DNA of 9,395 nt from Methanomassiliicoccaceae archaeon (lineage in GTDB: Archaea; Thermoplasmatota; Thermoplasmata; Methanomassiliicoccales; Methanomethylophilaceae), in assembly GCA_031254685.1 (NCBI GenBank), contig JAIRTZ010000147.1:1-9395 (forward strand), in the 5' to 3' direction. The notes beneath the pieces were generated by a model. That model worked only from the letters and a program-made list of their open reading frames with translations, made no database searches and was not told where the DNA came from. The position numbers were made by a program, and so were the translations under genes. Positions 6,761 to 9,395 of this stretch are shown here, in pieces (within the stretch, counting starts at the first letter, position 1; each line of letters begins with the position of its first letter).

Positions 6761-6862
6761 TCAGCCCAGTGTACCGATCAGGTAGATCACGCCCACCGCC
6801 AATAACATCGCAGCTATGCAGAGACCTACCACCAACCACCCGTTGAGCTTCTTCTTTTTCAT
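6761..6862 (-). CDS. 33-residue single-pass membrane peptide
   Basis: Short hypothetical gene. The product begins MKKKKLNGW and then has one hydrophobic run of about 22 residues (LVVGLCIAAMLLAVGVIYLIG) ending GTLG. This fits a single membrane helix with its N-terminus in the cytoplasm, held by the lysines. A Shine-Dalgarno GGTGA lies 4 bases before the ATG and the gene has its own TATA-like box, which argues that it is real despite its size. A longer in-frame reading from 7030 would run through the cdc6 promoter and N-terminus, so it is rejected. The gene diverges from orc1/cdc6 across a shared regulatory region and lies inside the candidate origin. Function unknown. Confidence 0.6.
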   Translation of the reverse strand: MKKKKLNGWLVVGLCIAAMLLAVGVIYLIGTLG

Positions 6863-6866
6863 TTCG

Positions 6867-6871
6867 TCACC
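6867..6871 (-). promoter_or_regulatory. Shine-Dalgarno site of the membrane peptide gene
   Basis: GGTGA on the minus strand, 4 bases before the ATG at 6862. It sets the start of this very short gene and is one of only two clear Shine-Dalgarno sites in the window. Confidence 0.6.
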
Positions 6872-6900
6872 CGTTCGTTTTTCATGGATATAGCGTATGG

Positions 6901-6908
6901 ATATTAAA
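6901..6908 (-). promoter_or_regulatory. TATA box for the membrane peptide gene
   Basis: The minus strand reads TTTAATAT, 39-46 bases before the ATG. It would give a leader of about 15-20 bases containing the GGTGA site, which agrees with this gene not being leaderless. CTATATCC closer to the ATG is an alternative. Confidence 0.45.
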
Positions 6909-6917
6909 CTGACGCTG

Positions 6918-6938
6918 TCCCCATGGCGACCATGGGGA
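6918..6938. promoter_or_regulatory. Palindromic operator between divergent promoters
   Basis: TCCCCATGG, spacer CGA, CCATGGGGA: a perfect 9-bp inverted repeat. It lies 9 bases from the peptide-gene TATA box on one side and 5 bases from the cdc6 TATA box on the other. Its position fits a dimeric regulator acting on both genes at once. Confidence 0.6.
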
Positions 6939-6943
6939 ATGGA

Positions 6944-6950
6944 TTTATAG
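6944..6950 (+). promoter_or_regulatory. TATA box for orc1/cdc6
   Basis: TTTATAG preceded by GGA. Transcription would start near 6974, giving either a leaderless message from the GTG at 6975 or a short 5' leader ahead of ATG 6981 or GTG 7011. Confidence 0.6.
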
Positions 6951-6980
6951 TGGTTGCACTTTCCATGTGAAGCCGTGAGA

Positions 6981-8243
6981 ATGAAAAATTCTTCCGGTGG
7001 AGATGATAGTGTGGAAGAGTCGATATTCAAGAAGCATATTGAGAAAAGGAACAGGCTTGTAAAGAATAAAAATATTCTCCAGACATCCTATCTTCCGGAA
7101 GAACTTCCGCACAGGACCGCGGAGATCGATTCGATCGCGACTATAATCGCAACGGCGTTCTCCGGCGACAAACCGTCGAACATAATGATCTTCGGAAAAC
7201 CGGGAACGGGGAAGACGGCGGTAATGAACTTCATCGGGAACGAATTGAAAAAAGAGGATCCTGATGAGCACTCGTGTGTATACATATACATCAACTGCGG
7301 CGTTGTCGACACACAGTACGGTGTGCTGCTGAACATCGGCAATCAGATAATCATCGATTTTGAGAAACGTATCCCGTTCGCAGGATGGAGTATAGAGAAG
7401 GTATATTCCGAAATGAGAAACTATATAGACGAACAGAGAAAGATCGTCATCGTCGTTCTCGACGAATTGGACCGTCTGGTGCATAAGAGCAGTGATGACG
7501 TATTGTATAATCTGTCGAAGATAAACGAGGACCTGAAATATTCGAAACTGTCGCTGATCGGTATCTCCAACGATCTGAAGTTCATGGAGTTCCTCGATCC
7601 GAGGGTTAAGAGCAGGATGAGCGAGGAGAAGATGGTATTCCATCCGTATGACGCCGGTCAGCTGGAGGACATCCTCAGGAGCAGAGCGAAGGCCGCCATC
7701 GAGGACGGTATACTCGATGCCGAGGTCATTCCGTACTGCGCCGCGCTCGCGGCACGCGACACCGGCGACGCAAGGATGGCGCTCGATCTTCTCAGGATAT
7801 CCGCGGAGATCGCGGAACGGAGCGGAGAGAACATCGTAACGAGAGCTCACGTCAGATCGGCGAAGAATAAGATAGAATTGGACACCACCAGCGAAGTGAT
7901 AAAAACACTGACACAGCAATCAAAGACAGTTCTTATGAGTATAATATACAATACAAAGAGAGATAAGAAACTGATGACCACCGGAGACGTGTACTCGACA
8001 TACGAGGAACTGTGCAACATCCTTAACATAACTCCGAATACCCAGAGAAGGATCACCGACCTGATATCGGAGCTCGATATGCTCGGCATCGTCCACGCAC
8101 GCGTCAAGTCGTTCGGAAGGGCCGGCCGCACCAAAGAGATCGAACTGAGCATTCCCGACGAGATATGCAAGATGCTCGAGAACGAGGAAAGCATGAGCCG
8201 TCTGAAGAATTACAGACCGCCGACGCAGACCCGGCTGATGTGA
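6981..8243 (+). CDS. cdc6: Orc1/Cdc6 replication initiator
   Basis: Archaeal origin-binding AAA+ ATPase that recognises ORBs and loads MCM helicase. Length is 420 residues from ATG 6981. Visible motifs: LPHRTAEID at the start of the AAA+ fold, Walker A GKPGTGKT (72-79), Walker B VVLDELD (158-164), sensor 1 GISND (194-198), DPRVKSRM with the likely arginine finger, and sensor 2 GDARMALDLLR (262-272). A winged helix follows from about 310 (SKTVLMSIIY, GDVYSTYEELC, ITDLISELDMLGIV). The start is uncertain. GTG 6975 suits a leaderless message, ATG 6981 is the first ATG, and GTG 7011 has GGTGGAG 8 bases before it. The gene has lower GC than its neighbours and prefers AGA/AGG arginine codons. It lies between two inverted ORB-like boxes and diverges from a small membrane peptide gene. 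Confidence 0.95.
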   Translation: MKNSSGGDDSVEESIFKKHIEKRNRLVKNKNILQTSYLPEELPHRTAEIDSIATIIATAFSGDKPSNIMIFGKPGTGKTAVMNFIGNELKKEDPDEHSCVYIYINCGVVDTQYGVLLNIGNQIIIDFEKRIPFAGWSIEKVYSEMRNYIDEQRKIVIVVLDELDRLVHKSSDDVLYNLSKINEDLKYSKLSLIGISNDLKFMEFLDPRVKSRMSEEKMVFHPYDAGQLEDILRSRAKAAIEDGILDAEVIPYCAALAARDTGDARMALDLLRISAEIAERSGENIVTRAHVRSAKNKIELDTTSEVIKTLTQQSKTVLMSIIYNTKRDKKLMTTGDVYSTYEELCNILNITPNTQRRITDLISELDMLGIVHARVKSFGRAGRTKEIELSIPDEICKMLENEESMSRLKNYRPPTQTRLM

Positions 8244-8251
8244 AACGTCAG

Positions 8252-8257
8252 AAAAAA
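8252..8257 (-). terminator. T-tract after the signal peptidase gene
   Basis: Six T residues on the minus strand, about 30 bases past the signal peptidase stop codon and just beyond the right ORB-like box. Archaeal RNA polymerase stops at such T-runs. No strong stem is associated with it. Confidence 0.35.
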
Positions 8258-8258
8258 G

Positions 8259-8287
8259 TTCCACCGGAAACGAAGGGGTGGGGGTGT
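8259..8287 (+). repeat. ORB-like origin recognition box, right copy
   Basis: Reads TTCCACCGGAAACGAAGGGG followed by TGGGGGTGT. This is the better match to the archaeal ORB core (GGAAAC-AAGGGG) of the two copies. It fills most of the 44-base gap between the convergent cdc6 and signal peptidase genes and ends one base before the peptidase stop codon. It is inverted relative to the copy at 6714-6742. Confidence 0.8.
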
Positions 8288-9085
8288 TCACTCCTTCCTT
8301 TTCTTCACAAACCTCTCGTACACGAAATTAAGTCCGAAGATCAGCCCGATCAGTACGATGAACGAAAGGGCCAGCATTATCAGGCTGTTGCCCGGCATGC
8401 GTTCCGTCTTGGTGCCGCTGACCACGAGCTTTACACAACCCAGCCACGGAATTTCCTTTGCGGCGACGCCCACGATCCTTTCCTCGTTGATGACCGACGG
8501 CGAGATGCCGTTCACCTGATCCGGCTCTGAATTGTTATCGCCCATCGTTATGTAGCCGCTCTTGGTCCCGAGACCGTCAAGCGCCACGGTGAAGTTCCTG
8601 CTCCCGGTGTGCCCGAAGTTCTCGAACCGCAGCTCTCCCGCTGCGCTTTCCAAGTCGTCCGCCGCGACCGTATCTCCGGGAACGCCGTTAAGGTACCAGT
8701 CGCCCGTAAAGCCGTACAGCTGCGAGATATCACGGGTCCCGTCCGCGTTGTACCCGACCCAGAGTATCGCGCGGTGTATCACCGAGACGGCCCCCGGCCG
8801 TTCGTACAGTATCACGTCGCCGTAGCTGCCGAATTTCGCGTACCCGGACCCGTGACCCTCCACGTATGTCACTATCGTGACATTGGCCGGGTTCTTGATG
8901 ATCACCATGTCGCCGGTGTCTATGATGCCTATCTTCGAATCGGAGGAGTGCATCATGCTTCCCGATTCCACCGTATAGAACGGCGACGACGTCCCTGCGT
9001 AGATCACGATGCCTATGTACGCCGCCCCGAACAGGGCCATCACCGCGACCGCGGCCACCAGCAGGTTCCTTGTGTCCTTTTCCAC
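8288..9085 (-). CDS. Signal peptidase I, archaeal Sec11-like (S26B)
   Basis: Membrane serine protease that removes signal peptides from exported proteins. The 265-residue protein has an N-terminal membrane segment (about 8-30) and catalytic Ser43 in VESGSMM. His104 in VIHRAI replaces the bacterial Lys, as in archaeal and ER-type enzymes. The acidic block is GYITMGDNNSEPDQ (GDNN 182-185, Asp189), and a second membrane segment (about 235-255) ends in VKKRKE. It is longer than most archaeal members because about 65 residues are inserted between the His and GDNN motifs. The start is a GTG; the nearby ATG ten bases upstream is out of frame. A TATA-like box at -29 to -18 suggests a leaderless message. 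It diverges from the dCMP deaminase gene. Confidence 0.92.
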   Translation of the reverse strand: MEKDTRNLLVAAVAVMALFGAAYIGIVIYAGTSSPFYTVESGSMMHSSDSKIGIIDTGDMVIIKNPANVTIVTYVEGHGSGYAKFGSYGDVILYERPGAVSVIHRAILWVGYNADGTRDISQLYGFTGDWYLNGVPGDTVAADDLESAAGELRFENFGHTGSRNFTVALDGLGTKSGYITMGDNNSEPDQVNGISPSVINEERIVGVAAKEIPWLGCVKLVVSGTKTERMPGNSLIMLALSFIVLIGLIFGLNFVYERFVKKRKE

Positions 9086-9102
9086 GCCACACCATAGTGC
9101 GG

Positions 9103-9114
9103 TATATTATTAAA
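9103..9114 (-). promoter_or_regulatory. TATA box for the signal peptidase gene
   Basis: The minus strand reads TTTAATAATATA at -29 to -18 from the GTG at 9085. It is back to back with the dCMP deaminase promoter, with 12 bases between the boxes. Confidence 0.6.
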
Positions 9115-9126
9115 CCCTCGGAAGAA

Positions 9127-9134
9127 ACATATAT
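9127..9134 (+). promoter_or_regulatory. TATA box for the dCMP deaminase gene
   Basis: ACATATAT at -29 to -22 from the ATG at 9156, preceded by purine-rich GGAAGAA as a possible BRE. A leaderless message is likely. Confidence 0.6.
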
Positions 9135-9155
9135 CGTTCCGCCTTTCGGGTACGT

Positions 9156-9383
9156 ATGAACCGGCCGGACAACGACACATACTTCATGGATATGGCACAG
9201 CTGATATCAACGAGGTCCACATGCGTCCGGCGCCAGGTGGGCGCCGTGATCGTGAAAGACAAACGTGTGCTCACGACCGGGTACAACGGATCGCCGAAGG
9301 GGACGATGCACTGCGAGGAACTGGGATGCATACGCGATCAGCAGAACATTAGAGGGTTAAGTAGGCCTGGACAGGCCCTTTAG
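9156..9383 (+). CDS. dCMP deaminase (ComEB-like), N-terminal fragment, interrupted
   Basis: The first 65 or so residues match deoxycytidylate deaminase, which converts dCMP to dUMP for dTTP synthesis: PDNDTYFMDMAQLISTRSTC, RRQVGAVIVKDKRVLTTGYN and SPKGTMHCEELGCIRDQQNI. In intact relatives, as I recall them, QQNI is followed by roughly PSGERHELCRGLHAEQN, containing the zinc-binding, catalytic HAE, and then PCxxC. Here the frame changes at about 9350 to an unrelated tail, RGLSRPGQAL, and stops at 9381-9383. The fragment therefore lacks all catalytic zinc ligands and cannot be active alone. The break is abrupt and followed by a strong hairpin, which suggests an inserted element or an assembly join at a contig end rather than slow decay. 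The promoter and start look intact. Confidence 0.8.
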   Translation: MNRPDNDTYFMDMAQLISTRSTCVRRQVGAVIVKDKRVLTTGYNGSPKGTMHCEELGCIRDQQNIRGLSRPGQAL

Positions 9384-9392
9384 GGCTCCAGG
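9366..9392. repeat. Strong bulged hairpin at the window end
   Basis: CCTGGA pairs with TCCAGG and GCCC pairs with GGGC around a TTTA loop, with CAG as a 3-base bulge on the left arm: ten base pairs in all. It begins about 15 bases after the point where dCMP deaminase similarity ends. Subterminal hairpins with a bulge are typical of IS200/IS605-type element ends, but no transposase is within reach, so the identity is open. Confidence 0.5.
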
Positions 9393-9395
9393 AAG

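Larger units (their letters stand above)
6714..8287. other. Candidate replication origin region (oriC)
   Basis: The segment is bounded by two inverted ORB-like boxes whose G-strings point outward. It holds the 33-residue peptide gene, a divergent promoter region with a palindrome, and the orc1/cdc6 gene. In many archaea the origin sits next to a cdc6 gene and carries ORBs around an AT-rich unwinding site. The AT-rich stretch at about 6876-6913 is the best unwinding candidate seen. The call is an inference from layout and motif. Confidence 0.6.

Noticed and set aside
6761..7030. 89-codon version of the membrane peptide gene
   Set aside because: The extra N-terminal part crosses the palindrome, both TATA boxes and the cdc6 start. 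The ATG at 6862 has its own Shine-Dalgarno.
6945..7919. Open frame of 324 codons on the minus strand opposite cdc6
   Set aside because: Shadow of cdc6, whose AAA+ and winged-helix motifs are unmistakable; the antisense product has no recognisable domain.
7984..7995. CCACCGGAGACG-like sequence in cdc6 (around 7979-7990) as another ORB
   Set aside because: It lacks the GGAAAC core and G-string and is explained by codons for TTGDV.
9119..9141. CGGAA...TTCCG inverted repeat around the dCMP deaminase TATA box
   Set aside because: Arms of only 5 bp with a 13-base spacer; expected by chance.
9366..9392. Bulge-helix motif of an archaeal spliced intron in the dCMP deaminase gene
   Set aside because: There is one 3-base bulge and a 4-bp helix, but the stem is local. 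A bulge-helix-bulge should pair the two ends of an intron, and the second exon is not seen.
1..9395. tRNA, rRNA or CRISPR array
   Set aside because: No cloverleaf, rRNA-like stretch or regularly spaced direct repeats were found by eye. The only regular direct repeat is the coding repeat in ftsY.

Overview
The window looks archaeal. It carries an Orc1/Cdc6 replication initiator, the archaeal tRNA modification enzyme TiaS, a Sec11-type (Ser-His) signal peptidase and an FtsY with a long charged N-terminus. Almost every gene has an AT-rich TATA-like box about 20-31 bases before its start codon and no Shine-Dalgarno sequence, which suggests leaderless transcripts. Together with the fairly high GC content this fits a Thermoplasmatota archaeon, perhaps Methanomassiliicoccales. 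The lineage is an inference and no single marker proves it.

Layout. At the left edge (1-1494, +) is ftsY, whose 5' end lies outside the window. Converging on it is a leftward block. An M20 metallopeptidase gene (2433-3653) and a Bro-N/Fic fusion gene (1522-2406) form a likely two-gene operon. Upstream are an acetyl-CoA C-acetyltransferase (3742-4929), tiaS (4969-6291), a small membrane-anchored protein (6335-6655) and a 33-residue membrane peptide (6761-6862). The peptide gene and orc1/cdc6 (6981-8243, +) diverge from a shared promoter region with a near-perfect palindrome between the two TATA boxes. Beyond cdc6, a signal peptidase gene (8288-9085, -) converges on it. A dCMP deaminase gene (9156 onward, +) starts divergently from the peptidase gene and breaks off before its catalytic zinc site, at a junction followed by a strong hairpin at the window end.

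The most notable signal is a 29-bp inverted repeat (27/29 identical) at 6714-6742 and 8259-8287 that brackets the peptide gene and cdc6. Each copy reads CCACCGGAAA, two variable bases, then AAGGGGTGGGGGTGT. This has the form of archaeal origin recognition boxes (ORBs), so the segment of about 1.6 kb is a candidate chromosomal replication origin with its initiator gene inside it.

The other point of interest is the Fic protein. It joins a Bro-N (phage antirepressor-like) domain to a class III Fic AMP-transferase with an intact HPFxEGNGR motif and a slightly altered C-terminal inhibitory helix. The remaining genes are housekeeping functions: membrane protein targeting (ftsY) and signal peptide cleavage (signal peptidase), tRNA-Ile2 decoding (tiaS), nucleotide supply (dCMP deaminase) and acyl-CoA metabolism (thiolase). 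No intergenic stretch exceeds about 125 bases.
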